In this document: one piece after another, positions 51,388-60,246 of the stretch
Layout of the letters: every line of letters begins with the position of its first letter
Numbering within the stretch: the stretch's first letter is position 1
Position numbers and translations under genes: made by a program
The notes under the pieces: generated by a model
The model's database searches: none
Told to the model about the DNA's origin: nothing
The model's input: the letters and a program-made list of their open reading frames with translations, nothing else
Source: Runella rosea
GTDB taxonomy: Bacteria > Bacteroidota > Bacteroidia > Cytophagales > Spirosomataceae
Assembly (NCBI RefSeq): GCF_003325355.1
Contig: NZ_CP030850.1
Span: 1,674,001-1,738,000 of the forward strand
Direction: 5' to 3'
Length of the DNA stretch: 64,000 nucleotides

Positions 51388-52200
51388 CTAATTCTTCACC
51401 ATTGTAAGCTCCGCAATCAATTGTTCCAATACCTTAGCCACGCCATTTTCATCGTTTGATTCGGCCCTAAAACGCGCCGCTTCTTTGATGTCGGGGTGGG
51501 CATTGTCCATGGCGTACGAAAAATAGGCCTGCTGCATCATTTCCAGGTCATTGAGGTAATCGCCAAAAGCCATGGTTTCGGCCACCGAAATCCCGTGCAA
51601 TTGCTGAAGTACGTTCATCGCTTTACCTTTATTGGCCAAGTTGTGCGACAAATCAAGCCAAATTCCCGCCGAGACCTTCACTTTTATTGCGTCTTCCCAC
51701 GCCTTAAAGTGCGGATAACTATTGGCCGCCGAGCCGTCCAAATCACAGATGCTTACTTTCAGGCATTCATCATCAACGACTTCCAGCAAATTCTCCACGA
51801 CTTCGTAGCGTTCAAAATACTTGGTCAACTGCGCCCAAAACGCGGGCTCGGTGTTTTCGACGTAGGCTTTTTTCTTACCACAAAAAATAGGATATGCGTT
51901 CGGAATGGGCCGGGAAGTCAGAATCAGAGAGTCGACAATTTCTCTTTGCAGCGGTTGGACATACAGCTCTTGGTTTTGGTACACAACATAACTACCGTTT
52001 TCGGCTACAAAAATCACGTCGTCTTTAACGGGCTCAAACTGTTTTTGAAGATTGAAATACTGGCGTCCGCTGGCCGCCACAAAACGTATCCCGTGGGCTT
52101 TAAGTGTAGCTAAAATGGAATAGATGGCGGGATTTAATTCACCTTTAGAGTTCAGCAACGTACCGTCCATGTCCGTAGCCACTAATTTTATATCTTTCAT
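51388..52200 (-). CDS. Cof-type HAD phosphatase
   Basis: The ATG at 52200 gives MKDIKLVATDMDGTLLNSKG, the usual start of Cof-family HAD-IIB phosphatases (270 residues). The nucleophile and acid/base are in TDMDGTLL, the second motif is FVAASGRQYFNL, and the third region is DYLNDLEMMQQAYFSYAMDNAHPDIK. Such enzymes dephosphorylate sugar phosphates or pyridoxal phosphate. The substrate is not determined. A start at 52233 is possible but has no support. Confidence 0.9.
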   Translation of the reverse strand: MKDIKLVATDMDGTLLNSKGELNPAIYSILATLKAHGIRFVAASGRQYFNLQKQFEPVKDDVIFVAENGSYVVYQNQELYVQPLQREIVDSLILTSRPIPNAYPIFCGKKKAYVENTEPAFWAQLTKYFERYEVVENLLEVVDDECLKVSICDLDGSAANSYPHFKAWEDAIKVKVSAGIWLDLSHNLANKGKAMNVLQQLHGISVAETMAFGDYLNDLEMMQQAYFSYAMDNAHPDIKEAARFRAESNDENGVAKVLEQLIAELTMVKN

Positions 52201-52306
52201 ATACTTGGAATGATGTATCCCAAAATTGCACATTTTCTCCCGCAGGAATGCGCTTTTAGGGAATATATACCATTTAATCCCAAGATATTTTAATTCTATT
52301 AATCCG

Positions 52307-53371
52307 TTACATCCAACCTCGCCGCCTAAAATAAATCAACAGTCCCCCCGCCAACACCGCCATACCTGCTAGGGTATAAAAATACCCGTTGGGCTGACGC
52401 AATTCTGGCATATTGTCGAAGTTCATGCCGTAGATTCCCACGATAAACGTGAGGGGCATGAAGACCGCCGAATAAATAGTGAGGGTTTTCATGACGGTAT
52501 TCATGCGTGAGCTGAGCGTAGAATAATGAATATCAATCAATCCCGTCAACAATTCACGGTTGGAGTCAATGGTTTCAATGGCATTGATGACGTGGTCGTG
52601 TACGTCGCGAAAATACGGGAACGTACTTTTGCCGATGAGTTTGGAATTTTCACGCAGGCCCTGACTCAGCATATCGCGCAGCGGCAATACGTACTTTCGC
52701 ATGAGGGTAAGCTGGCGTTTCAGGTTATAAAGTTCACTGATGGGGTCTTTGTGTTTTCCCGCCAAAATCAACCCTTCCAGTTCCTCCAACTCCTCGCTCA
52801 TTCTTTCCAGAATTTCGAGATAATTGTCCACAATCAAATCAATCAATGAAAACAGCAGATAATCCGCCCCATTTCGACGCGTTTTTCCAACTGAGGCTTT
52901 GATTCTGTCCAAAACAGGACCAAAAATATCGCCCGTACGTTTTTCCTGAAACGAAATCAGGTAATTGCTACCCAACAAAAAACTTACGTGCTCCGCTTCG
53001 ATTTCTCCCATCTCATCGTGCCAATAAAGCATTTTGAGGGACACAAACACGTAGGTTTCGTTGAAAAATTCAATCTTGGGCTTTTGCCGGGTATTCATGA
53101 TGTCTTCCAACAAAAGCGGATGAATATTGTGCAACTGCCCCACGGCCTCAATGACGCCCGACTCGTGAATCCCATCCACGTCCAGCCAACTGATGTAGGG
53201 TTTATCGCCCGAAATCTGGCAATCTTTGATTTGTTTTATGGTGTGTTGCTCGTGGTATTGCTCGTTGTATTTAACGATTTTAAGGGTGGTATCTTTTGCC
53301 ACTTCTGGCCCCACATACACCAATGTACCAGGAGAAAGGCCAAACGTAGAGGTATTGGGTGGGGGTGTCAT
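52307..53371 (-). CDS. corA: Magnesium/cobalt transporter CorA
   Basis: Protein of 354 residues. A large N-terminal cytoplasmic alpha/beta and long-helix funnel is followed by two C-terminal transmembrane helices, with YGMNFDN between them (the GMN selectivity motif). It ends in a basic RRRGWM tail. It takes up magnesium or cobalt as a pentamer. Its start overlaps nothing. The kdsB stop lies 51 bp upstream on the same strand, so the two may be co-transcribed. Confidence 0.95.
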   Translation of the reverse strand: MTPPPNTSTFGLSPGTLVYVGPEVAKDTTLKIVKYNEQYHEQHTIKQIKDCQISGDKPYISWLDVDGIHESGVIEAVGQLHNIHPLLLEDIMNTRQKPKIEFFNETYVFVSLKMLYWHDEMGEIEAEHVSFLLGSNYLISFQEKRTGDIFGPVLDRIKASVGKTRRNGADYLLFSLIDLIVDNYLEILERMSEELEELEGLILAGKHKDPISELYNLKRQLTLMRKYVLPLRDMLSQGLRENSKLIGKSTFPYFRDVHDHVINAIETIDSNRELLTGLIDIHYSTLSSRMNTVMKTLTIYSAVFMPLTFIVGIYGMNFDNMPELRQPNGYFYTLAGMAVLAGGLLIYFRRRGWM

Positions 53372-53421
53372 GGGTTGTTGATTTATGGTTTTCGGTCGCC
53401 GATTTTAGTAGGGGATTGTTA

Positions 53422-54195
53422 CTATTGAGCCATCAATCGCAGCACTTTTTCTACATCTTCGGGCGTGTCGATGCAATGACTTTCGTAGGACGTAAGCCCC
53501 ATTTTGATTTTATAACCGTTTTGAATCCAGCGCAATTGCTCCAAGGATTCGGCTTTTTCTAAACTAGAAACGGGCAATTTTGTAATTTTCTCTAAAATAT
53601 CGGACCGGTAAGCGTACATTCCCACCTGACGATAATAAGTGTGGTGCTGATGCCATTCTTTAGGGTCAACTCCTTTCAGAAATGGCAATACCTGACGACT
53701 GAAATAAATGGCCTCAAAATCCTGATTTACAATCACTTTGGCTTCGCCCACATCAAACAGTACCTCATGGTCACTCACGGGAATCATCTGCGAAGCCAAC
53801 TCAACACTCCCGTCCAAAACCGCGCCGAGCTCATCAATCTGCTCAGGTGCCACGAAGGGTTCGTCGCCTTGAATGTTTATAATATAGGAGTAAGAAGTAA
53901 TATCGCTACTCTTGACATCTACCTCTTGATTTCTGACTCCTAAACAATATGCCTCCCAACACCGATCGGTGCCGCTGGGGTGGTCGGGATGGGTCATGAC
54001 AGCCTTGCCGCCGAAGGATTGAACATGATTGAGAATGCGCTCATCGTCGGTAGCGACAATCACTTCCGACAGGCATTTGGCCTGCGACGCCTGCTCATAC
54101 ACACGCTGAATCATGCTTTTGCCTTGAATATCAATGAGGGGTTTGCCCGGAAAACGCGTCGAAGCGTAGCGAGCGGGAATAATTCCGATAATCAT
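53422..54195 (-). CDS. kdsB: 3-deoxy-manno-octulosonate cytidylyltransferase
   Basis: This 257-residue enzyme activates Kdo with CTP for lipopolysaccharide synthesis. It starts with IIGIIPARYASTRFPGKPL, the nucleotide-binding signature. It has VIVATDDERI, HPSGTDRCWEA, NIQGDEPFV and the C-terminal IDTPEDVEKVL. A small insertion (about 80-95, KSSDITSYSY) is not typical of the E. coli enzyme. The presence of Kdo activation fits an outer-membrane bacterium. Confidence 0.95.
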   Translation of the reverse strand: MIIGIIPARYASTRFPGKPLIDIQGKSMIQRVYEQASQAKCLSEVIVATDDERILNHVQSFGGKAVMTHPDHPSGTDRCWEAYCLGVRNQEVDVKSSDITSYSYIINIQGDEPFVAPEQIDELGAVLDGSVELASQMIPVSDHEVLFDVGEAKVIVNQDFEAIYFSRQVLPFLKGVDPKEWHQHHTYYRQVGMYAYRSDILEKITKLPVSSLEKAESLEQLRWIQNGYKIKMGLTSYESHCIDTPEDVEKVLRLMAQ

Positions 54196-54297
54196 TTCAC
54201 AACTTTGTTAGAAATGCGAAGTACGGGAAATTACCGCAAAATCTCTTTAAAACTTGGCCAAAATCGGTGATTGGGCATCATTAGGGGTATTTACTGC

Positions 54298-54323
54298 CCT
54301 GTTTGGTGTTATCACCAAACAGG
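54298..54323. terminator. 11-bp hairpin downstream of the fourth Uma2 gene
   Basis: The arms CCTGTTTGGTG and CACCAAACAGG enclose a 4-nt loop. No T run follows on the minus strand, so termination is uncertain. The rest of the 54196-54414 gap shows nothing else. Confidence 0.45.
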
Positions 54324-54414
54324 TAGAAGTATAAGTTTTAATTACGTAAGAAATATTAGGGGAATAACACCCACACTGGTATCGTCGGAAAATGTTTATA
54401 GAAAAACATTGCTA

Positions 54415-55002
54415 TCACTCAAAAACACTTAATTCCAATTCAAAACCCGGGAGTACCTCTTCTCCTGATACCTTTCCCGCGGCAAACGGCACTCGCTCTA
54501 CCGTTCCGTTTTGGCGATATATCCACACTTCTTGGCCCGCCAAATCAATGAGCCAACCCAGTCGTACGCCGTTTTGTATGTAGGCGTTCATTTTGAGTTG
54601 TAGCTTCTGGAGACTGTCGGTTTTGGAGCGAAGTTCGGCTACAAAATCGGGGGCGATGTGCGCAAATTGATTTTTTTCACTTTCAGGCAACGCGTCAAAA
54701 CGGTCTTTCAGAATAAAAGAAGCATCAGGGGCCCGCATAGAACCGTCAGCAAACGTGAATCCCGTCGACGAACTGAACGTGTAGCCCAAATTGGATTGAA
54801 TAGCCCAATTACCAACAAGAATAAGCAGCTTATTCTCGTAAAAACCTGAAAGTGTATTGGTTGGTGACATAATGATAATGTTCCCGTCGGCATCGCGCTC
54901 AATATTCAGTTCATCGTTCATGCGGCAAAACGCCAAAAACGTGGCATCATCCCACCGAATTTCGTCGGGAAGCCTGAGTACGTATTCATCCAATGCGACC
55001 AT
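54415..55002 (-). CDS. Uma2-family (DUF820) PD-(D/E)XK-like protein
   Basis: Fourth paralogue, 195 residues from the ATG at 55002. This is a different subfamily: LRLPDEIRWDDATFLAFCRMN at the start, NIIIMSPTN, then RAPDASFILKDRF (Asp93) and PDFVAELRSKTDSLQKLQLKM (Glu123 and a following lysine), and YIQNGVRLGWLIDL. The pattern of acids and a basic residue is close to a complete PD-(D/E)XK site. An upstream in-frame ATG at 55047 would extend toward the leuS promoter and is less likely. Confidence 0.85.
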   Translation of the reverse strand: MVALDEYVLRLPDEIRWDDATFLAFCRMNDELNIERDADGNIIIMSPTNTLSGFYENKLLILVGNWAIQSNLGYTFSSSTGFTFADGSMRAPDASFILKDRFDALPESEKNQFAHIAPDFVAELRSKTDSLQKLQLKMNAYIQNGVRLGWLIDLAGQEVWIYRQNGTVERVPFAAGKVSGEEVLPGFELELSVFE

Positions 55003-55071
55003 AATCTCTGACCGTTTTTTATTCAAAAATAACAATTTCAGCCCCAAAACCCAAAAGTCACTGAAAAGCCG

Positions 55072-55079
55072 TAATTTTG
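55072..55079 (+). promoter_or_regulatory. leuS promoter -7 box
   Basis: TAATTTTG matches TAnnTTTG, 52 bp before the leuS ATG. The leader holds a small CCCT-TTC-AGGG hairpin but no Leu-rich ORF. Confidence 0.5.
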
Positions 55080-55131
55080 CGCCCTAAATAGACCCTTTCA
55101 GGGTGACATTATTGAATTTTTACAACTAATC

Positions 55132-57924
55132 ATGGAATACAATCACCGCGAAATTGAAAAAAAATGGCAGCAGTTTTGGGAAGACAACCAAACCTACAAA
55201 ACTGATATTGACCACAATAAGCCCAAGTACTACGTCCTCGACATGTTTCCTTATCCTTCGGGAGCAGGACTGCACGTAGGGCACCCGCTGGGCTACATTG
55301 CTTCTGACATTATTTCGCGTTATAAAAGACTCAAAGGCTTTAACGTGCTGCACCCAATGGGCTTCGATAGCTTCGGCCTTCCTGCCGAGCAGTATGCCAT
55401 CCAAACGGGCCAACATCCCGCCATCACGACCGAGCAAAACATCAGTACGTTTATCAGTCAAATGAAAAACATCGGTTTCAGCTACGACTGGAGCCGCGAA
55501 GTCCGCACGTCTGACCCCAATTATTACAAATGGACACAGTGGATTTTCATGCAACTGTTCAACCATTATTACGACAAAGACGCCGACAAAGCCCTGCCCA
55601 TCAATCACTTGGTTGCGCAGTTTGAAAAAGGAGGCTCTGCCGCCGTCAATGCTGTTTGTGACGAAGAAACTCCTGACTTTACCGCCGAAGACTGGAACGC
55701 CATGAGCGAAAAAGAGCAACAAATATTGTTGTTGAAATACCGCTTTACATTCCCCGAAGAATCGTACGTCAACTGGTGCCCGGGCTTAGGAACGGTATTA
55801 TCCAACGACGAAGTAAAAGACGGTGTTTCGGAGCGCGGAGGCTTTCCCGTAGAGCGCAAATTGATGAAACAGTGGGCCATGCGCATCACCGCCTACGCCG
55901 ACCGTCTGTTGACTGGCTTAGACACCATCGACTGGCCCGAACCCTTGAAAGAGCAACAACGCAACTGGATTGGAAAAAGCGTAGGGGCAAGTGTGAAGTT
56001 TAAAGTAGCCAGCGAAAATAAAGAGGGCCTTAACATCGAGGTATTCACCACCCGCGTTGACACCATCTACGGCGTTAGCTTCATGGTGTTGGCTCCCGAG
56101 CACGAATGGGCGTTGGAATTGACCACTCCTGAGCAAAAGGAGGCCGTCGAAACCTACATCAAATGGGCCGCGAGCCGCAGCGAGGTAGACCGCATGGCCG
56201 AAAAGAAAGTAACGGGCGTGTTTACGGGCAGCTATTGCATCAATCCGCTGAGTGAAGAAAAAGTACCTATTTTCTTGGCCGATTACGTGTTGGCCGGCTA
56301 CGGAACGGGGGCCGTCATGGGCGTACCTTCGGGCGACCAGCGCGACTGGAACTTTGCCACAAACTTTGGGTTGCCGATTGTCCCCATTTTGGACAGCCAG
56401 AAAGACATTGACCAACAAGCCGATAACACCAAAGAAGGGACTTACATCAACTCGGGCATCATCAACGGCATGACCTACAAAGAGGCCACCGATACGTTGA
56501 TTGGCTGGTTGGAAGAGCGCAAATTGGGCAAAGGGAAAATACAGTATCGCCTCCGCAATGCCGTTTTCAGCCGTCAGCGCTACTGGGGTGAGCCCGTCCC
56601 CGTTTATTTTAAAGATGATGTTCCTTATCTGATTGATGAAAGTGAATTGCCTTTAGAATTGCCAAAAATCGATAAATATCTCCCCACCGAAACGGGCGAG
56701 CCACCACTGGGCCGCGCCGAAGGTTGGAAATATAAAAATGAATATGAATACGAATTGAGCACCATGCCCGGCTGGGCTGGCTCCTCGTGGTATTGGTACC
56801 GCTACATGGACCCGCAAAACAACGGCGCTTTTGCCTCCAAAGAAGCCATCGACTATTGGCAGCGCGTTGACTTCTACTTGGGCGGCTCTGAGCACGCCAC
56901 GGGCCACTTGCTATACAGCCGTTTTTGGAATAAATTCCTGAAAGATTTGGGTGTCGTACCGCAGGAAGAATTTGCCGCAAAGTTGTTGAATCAGGGCATG
57001 ATTCAGGGACGAAGCAACTTTGTGTATCGTTTGAAATCAAGTGAAAGCGGACACCCCGTTTTTGTTTCTCACGGTTTAAAAGACCAATACGAAACCACCA
57101 AATTACACGTCGATGTAAACATTGTTGATAATGACGTTCTTGATGTAGCCGCTTTCAAAAACTGGCGTGAAGATTTCATCAATGCTGAATTCATTTTGGA
57201 AGATGGAAAATACGTCTGCGGCTGGGAAGTGGAAAAAATGTCAAAATCGAAGTTCAACGTTGTTAATCCCGATAATATCGTTGAAAAATACGGGGCCGAT
57301 ACGCTGCGTATGTACGAAATGTTTTTAGGGCCATTGACCGATGCCAAACCCTGGAACATGAACGGCATCAGCGGTACGTTCAACTTCCTGCGTAAATTCT
57401 GGCGGTTGTTTTATGAAGACCAAAGCGGCAAACAAAAATGGACCGATGCCGAGCCGACCGCCGAGGAATTGAAAGTACTGCACCGCACCATCAAACGCGT
57501 GGAAGAGGACATCGAGCGGCTTTCGTTCAATACCGTTGTGTCTACGTTTATGATAGCAGTCAATGATTTGAGCGACTTGAAATGCCACAAAAAGGCCATT
57601 TTGCAGGACATGCTTATTTTGTTAGCGCCGTATGCCCCGCACATTACGGAAGAGTTGTGGGTAGCGTTGGGCAATGAAGCAGGTACTATTTCGTCGGCGT
57701 CATTCCCCGTTTTCAATCCTAAATACCTAGAAGAAAGCGCATTTGAATATCCGATTCAGATCAACGGCAAAGTACGCGCGAACATTCCATTCCCGATTGA
57801 TATGTCGAAGGAAGATATTGAGCAGGGCGTATTGGCCAACGAAACGGTTCAGAAATGGCTGGAAGGCAAAGAACCAAAAAAAGTGGTAGTAGTCCCCAAA
57901 CGCATTGTGAACGTAGTACTGTAA
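55132..57924 (+). CDS. leuS: Leucyl-tRNA synthetase
   Basis: Class I synthetase of 930 residues. The HIGH-type motif HVGH is at 48-51 within GAGLHVGHPLGY. The editing domain with TRVDTIYGVSFMVLAPEH and GTGAVMGVPSGDQRDWNFA lies in the middle, YWGEPVPVYF follows, and the KMSKS loop is at 702-706. The C-terminal domain ends in the Val-rich VVVVPKRIVNVVL. It is intact and of normal length. The last 26 codons and the following terminator are duplicated about 813 bp downstream. Confidence 0.97.
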   Translation: MEYNHREIEKKWQQFWEDNQTYKTDIDHNKPKYYVLDMFPYPSGAGLHVGHPLGYIASDIISRYKRLKGFNVLHPMGFDSFGLPAEQYAIQTGQHPAITTEQNISTFISQMKNIGFSYDWSREVRTSDPNYYKWTQWIFMQLFNHYYDKDADKALPINHLVAQFEKGGSAAVNAVCDEETPDFTAEDWNAMSEKEQQILLLKYRFTFPEESYVNWCPGLGTVLSNDEVKDGVSERGGFPVERKLMKQWAMRITAYADRLLTGLDTIDWPEPLKEQQRNWIGKSVGASVKFKVASENKEGLNIEVFTTRVDTIYGVSFMVLAPEHEWALELTTPEQKEAVETYIKWAASRSEVDRMAEKKVTGVFTGSYCINPLSEEKVPIFLADYVLAGYGTGAVMGVPSGDQRDWNFATNFGLPIVPILDSQKDIDQQADNTKEGTYINSGIINGMTYKEATDTLIGWLEERKLGKGKIQYRLRNAVFSRQRYWGEPVPVYFKDDVPYLIDESELPLELPKIDKYLPTETGEPPLGRAEGWKYKNEYEYELSTMPGWAGSSWYWYRYMDPQNNGAFASKEAIDYWQRVDFYLGGSEHATGHLLYSRFWNKFLKDLGVVPQEEFAAKLLNQGMIQGRSNFVYRLKSSESGHPVFVSHGLKDQYETTKLHVDVNIVDNDVLDVAAFKNWREDFINAEFILEDGKYVCGWEVEKMSKSKFNVVNPDNIVEKYGADTLRMYEMFLGPLTDAKPWNMNGISGTFNFLRKFWRLFYEDQSGKQKWTDAEPTAEELKVLHRTIKRVEEDIERLSFNTVVSTFMIAVNDLSDLKCHKKAILQDMLILLAPYAPHITEELWVALGNEAGTISSASFPVFNPKYLEESAFEYPIQINGKVRANIPFPIDMSKEDIEQGVLANETVQKWLEGKEPKKVVVVPKRIVNVVL

Positions 57925-57929
57925 ACCTA

Positions 57930-57963
57930 AAGCCGCCCGAAAATGATGATTTTCGGGCGGCTT
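57930..57963. terminator. Perfect 15-bp terminator after leuS
   Basis: The arms 57930-57944 and 57949-57963 are exact complements around the loop GATG. It follows the leuS stop by 5 bp. A close variant of this hairpin occurs at 58744-58777. Confidence 0.85.
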
Positions 57964-57990
57964 TGTATAGAATTTCATAAATGGCAAACG

Positions 57991-58452
57991 ATGAATTTAG
58001 ACGTTTACCCTCTCAAGGACACCTCTCAAGAACATACACATTTTGCATTTATCAGCGAAGGAAAACAGGGGCAGATCATAAAAATCATAGCGTATCAAAA
58101 TACAGGAGAATTAAGTAATGACAGGCCTATTTATAATTTGGGATTTGGTGACTACAATCTGCTGACAAAAGAGGTAGACGATAAAGTTGTTACTGATAAT
58201 GGCGATATGGAAAAGGTATTAGCAACCATTACCCACACTGTTCCGTTGTTTTTTTCTCACCATCCCAATGCCATCCTTGAAGTTTCCGGAAGCACAAAAG
58301 GACGTACCCGTTTATATCAAATGCTTATCACTAAATATATGGCAGAACTTGCCGACTTTGTAATTATTTATGGTCTAAATGATGAAGTTGGTGAGTTGGA
58401 GTTATTCATCCCCGATAAAAAGTATTCGCGCTTCTTTGCCATTAAGAAATAG
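57991..58452 (+). CDS. DUF6934-like protein
   Basis: The ATG at 57991 gives MNLDVYPLKD and a protein of 153 residues. The upstream in-frame ATG at 57943 lies inside the terminator hairpin and is rejected. The pattern of YNLGFGDYNLLTKEVDD, VTDNGDMEKVLATI and SGSTKGRTRLYQMLI agrees with my memory of the DUF6934 family, common in Cytophagales and of unknown function. It is followed by a 52-residue gene in the same orientation, a pairing I recall from relatives. Together they sit between the two copies of the leuS 3' end. Confidence 0.75.
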   Translation: MNLDVYPLKDTSQEHTHFAFISEGKQGQIIKIIAYQNTGELSNDRPIYNLGFGDYNLLTKEVDDKVVTDNGDMEKVLATITHTVPLFFSHHPNAILEVSGSTKGRTRLYQMLITKYMAELADFVIIYGLNDEVGELELFIPDKKYSRFFAIKK

Positions 58453-58486
58453 TTCATTAACTTAGCTTAGCTTATTCCCAATCAAA

Positions 58487-58645
58487 ATGCTGAAGATAAA
58501 AAAAACAACGGTTGAAGCTCATTTTGAAGCCCTTGACTTGAATCAATTTAAGGACAGGGAAGTATTTCCTGAAAAAATAGCTGATAGCCGAAAGGCCATT
58601 CGTGAATTGAAAGAAAAAGGTAAACTGAAATTTCCGACAAAATAA
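58487..58645 (+). CDS. 52-residue partner of the DUF6934-like gene
   Basis: The ATG at 58487 opens a 52-codon ORF for a highly charged helical protein (Lys, Glu and Asp rich; ends GKLKFPTK). It lies 34 bp after the DUF6934-like gene. The pair could be a toxin-antitoxin-like unit because of gene sizes and charge, but there is no direct evidence for that. Confidence 0.65.
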   Translation: MLKIKKTTVEAHFEALDLNQFKDREVFPEKIADSRKAIRELKEKGKLKFPTK

Positions 58646-58659
58646 TGCCTATCTACCCC

Positions 58660-58737
58660 GTTCAGCGATAGCTTGAAGGCAAAGAACCAAAAAAAGTGGT
58701 AGTAGTCCCCAAACGCATCGTCAACGTAGTGTTGTAA
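58660..58737 (+). pseudogene. Displaced duplicate of the leuS 3' end
   Basis: The 78 bp from 58660 to 58737 align without gaps to the end of leuS (57847-57924), offset 813 bp, and end in the same TAA stop. The last 20 residues are the same (VVVVPKRIVNVVL at the end), and the differences over these codons are synonymous. A TGG codon has become TAG near the start of the copy, and one Lys is Arg. It is not translated on its own. Confidence 0.88.
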
Positions 58738-58743
58738 AAATGT

Positions 58744-58777
58744 AAGCGGCCCGAAAATCATCATTTTCGGGCCGCTT
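58744..58777. terminator. Duplicate of the leuS terminator
   Basis: The 15-bp arms are complementary, like the hairpin at 57930. One C-to-G change in the left arm is matched by a G-to-C change in the right arm, and the loop is CATC instead of GATG. It lies 14 bp before the convergent BlaR1-type gene end and can serve both. Confidence 0.85.
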
Positions 58778-58791
58778 ATTTTATAGCTCAT

Positions 58792-60246
58792 CTACTTTTT
58801 TTGATTCTCTAGGCGGAATTTCTCCCTATTAGAACCTAACCAGTATCTTTTATCAGCTAATCGCTCATCACGATACTTTTCGTAGTAATCGTTCGTCATT
58901 AAATCAAGTTGAAATTTGTACTTAAAACCAATAGTCGCTTGGGCATTTTTGTACAATTTACTTAGAAATACCTGAGAAAAATCTGACGCTTTGTATTTAT
59001 TCAATACTGTATTAGGGACTTTTTTTTCGTCAATCCATACCCCATAAACCTTTGCATTTTTGTAAGCTTCGAATTCTTTTTCGGTAGGAGTAATACGAGG
59101 TAAAGGGCTTAAAGGCGGATTCATTGCCCAATTCTGTTTTAGCTGTTGCTCTTTACTCATCGCTCTAAAAATTACCTCCAAACGTGCTCGGTCCGGTTCA
59201 GACGGCCTATCTAAACGATAAATTTCTTTCCCGTCTTTTCCCCCTCTTATTAAATATTTGTCCACAATTTTCTCATACTCTTCCACCATAGCCTGCGAAA
59301 CCCCATCTTTAACAAAATCAGCCTCAGTCGTTGATTGGGGAACAACTTTAGGCGCATTTTGCGCTAAACTGATGTCGCTAAAGACAAAGACCAACGCTGA
59401 AAAAACGCATAAAGCTATCGTTTGAAGCAAGTATGCACGCTTCCTTGAAGTGAATTTATTCATCATTTTAAACCGTTTTTTGGTGAGGAGATAATTGAAA
59501 GAGCTGGCCAATGTCATACCACTATGCCGACTTATTTTATGCAGCAATAAATACTGATACGCAGGCGGATTTTGGTGGGTTTTGATCACCCAATCATCGG
59601 CCAAAAATTCGTGATTAAGCCTGATAGCCCTGCGATATAGCCACACGGAAGGATTCCACCAGCAAAATGCCAGAACAAGTTCGATAAACAACACATCCAA
59701 CGTATGACGCTGACGGATGTGCGCCTGCTCATGCTGCAAAATTTCAGGTTCTATATCGTCCTGTTCAAATGCTTGACGACTAACAAAAACATACTTGCCA
59801 AAACTGTAAGGGGTATTATTCTGCGGTATTAATACCAAGTTCATTGCACAATTTTCCACGACTGGATTGGTACGAATCATTTGCCAAAAAGAATACAGAT
59901 TTTTACTGAAACGAATTAAAAATACAAGGGTAATTAGGCTGTATATGACCCACATATACATCGACCAAGACAGTGTATCCGTGACCGCTGAGACTGAAAC
60001 AGGGTTGTTGGGAGTAAATGATTCAGAAAGGTTGATGGGCGATAGTGTTTGCGTATTTTCAACAATCGCTGGCAGCGTTTCAACGGGTACTTCATACGTA
60101 ATAAGCGGAACCAATCCCGAAAATAAAAGGCCAAATAACAGGTAGAAGCGATTAAAAAAGGGCATTTTTTCTTTTTCCAATACCCAATGATACAGTATCA
60201 GTAACAATGCCGAGCAGACGGCAAACTTGAAGAGATAAATGCTCAT
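58792..60246 (-). CDS. BlaR1/MecR1-type M56 metalloprotease sensor
   Basis: Protein of 484 residues with four membrane helices in the first 300 residues (about 5-22, 33-50, 95-112, 268-290). A cytoplasmic zinc-protease loop contains HEQAH (172-176). The C-terminal extracytoplasmic part of about 190 residues is not a penicillin-binding sensor domain as in BlaR1, so the signal may not be a beta-lactam. By family knowledge it cleaves or inactivates the BlaI-type repressor after sensing a ligand. It overlaps the repressor gene by 4 bp. Confidence 0.88.
   Translation of the reverse strand: MSIYLFKFAVCSALLLILYHWVLEKEKMPFFNRFYLLFGLLFSGLVPLITYEVPVETLPAIVENTQTLSPINLSESFTPNNPVSVSAVTDTLSWSMYMWVIYSLITLVFLIRFSKNLYSFWQMIRTNPVVENCAMNLVLIPQNNTPYSFGKYVFVSRQAFEQDDIEPEILQHEQAHIRQRHTLDVLFIELVLAFCWWNPSVWLYRRAIRLNHEFLADDWVIKTHQNPPAYQYLLLHKISRHSGMTLASSFNYLLTKKRFKMMNKFTSRKRAYLLQTIALCVFSALVFVFSDISLAQNAPKVVPQSTTEADFVKDGVSQAMVEEYEKIVDKYLIRGGKDGKEIYRLDRPSEPDRARLEVIFRAMSKEQQLKQNWAMNPPLSPLPRITPTEKEFEAYKNAKVYGVWIDEKKVPNTVLNKYKASDFSQVFLSKLYKNAQATIGFKYKFQLDLMTNDYYEKYRDERLADKRYWLGSNREKFRLENQKK

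Noticed and set aside
55080-55131. Leu-rich leader peptide for leuS
   Set aside because: The short leader has only a 4-bp hairpin and no ORF with Leu codons.
57943-57990. Upstream start for the DUF6934-like gene
   Set aside because: It lies inside the leuS terminator hairpin, and the family start matches the ATG at 57991.
58487-58645. Toxin-antitoxin call for the DUF6934-like pair
   Set aside because: Gene sizes fit, but no toxin motif was recognised, so function is left open.
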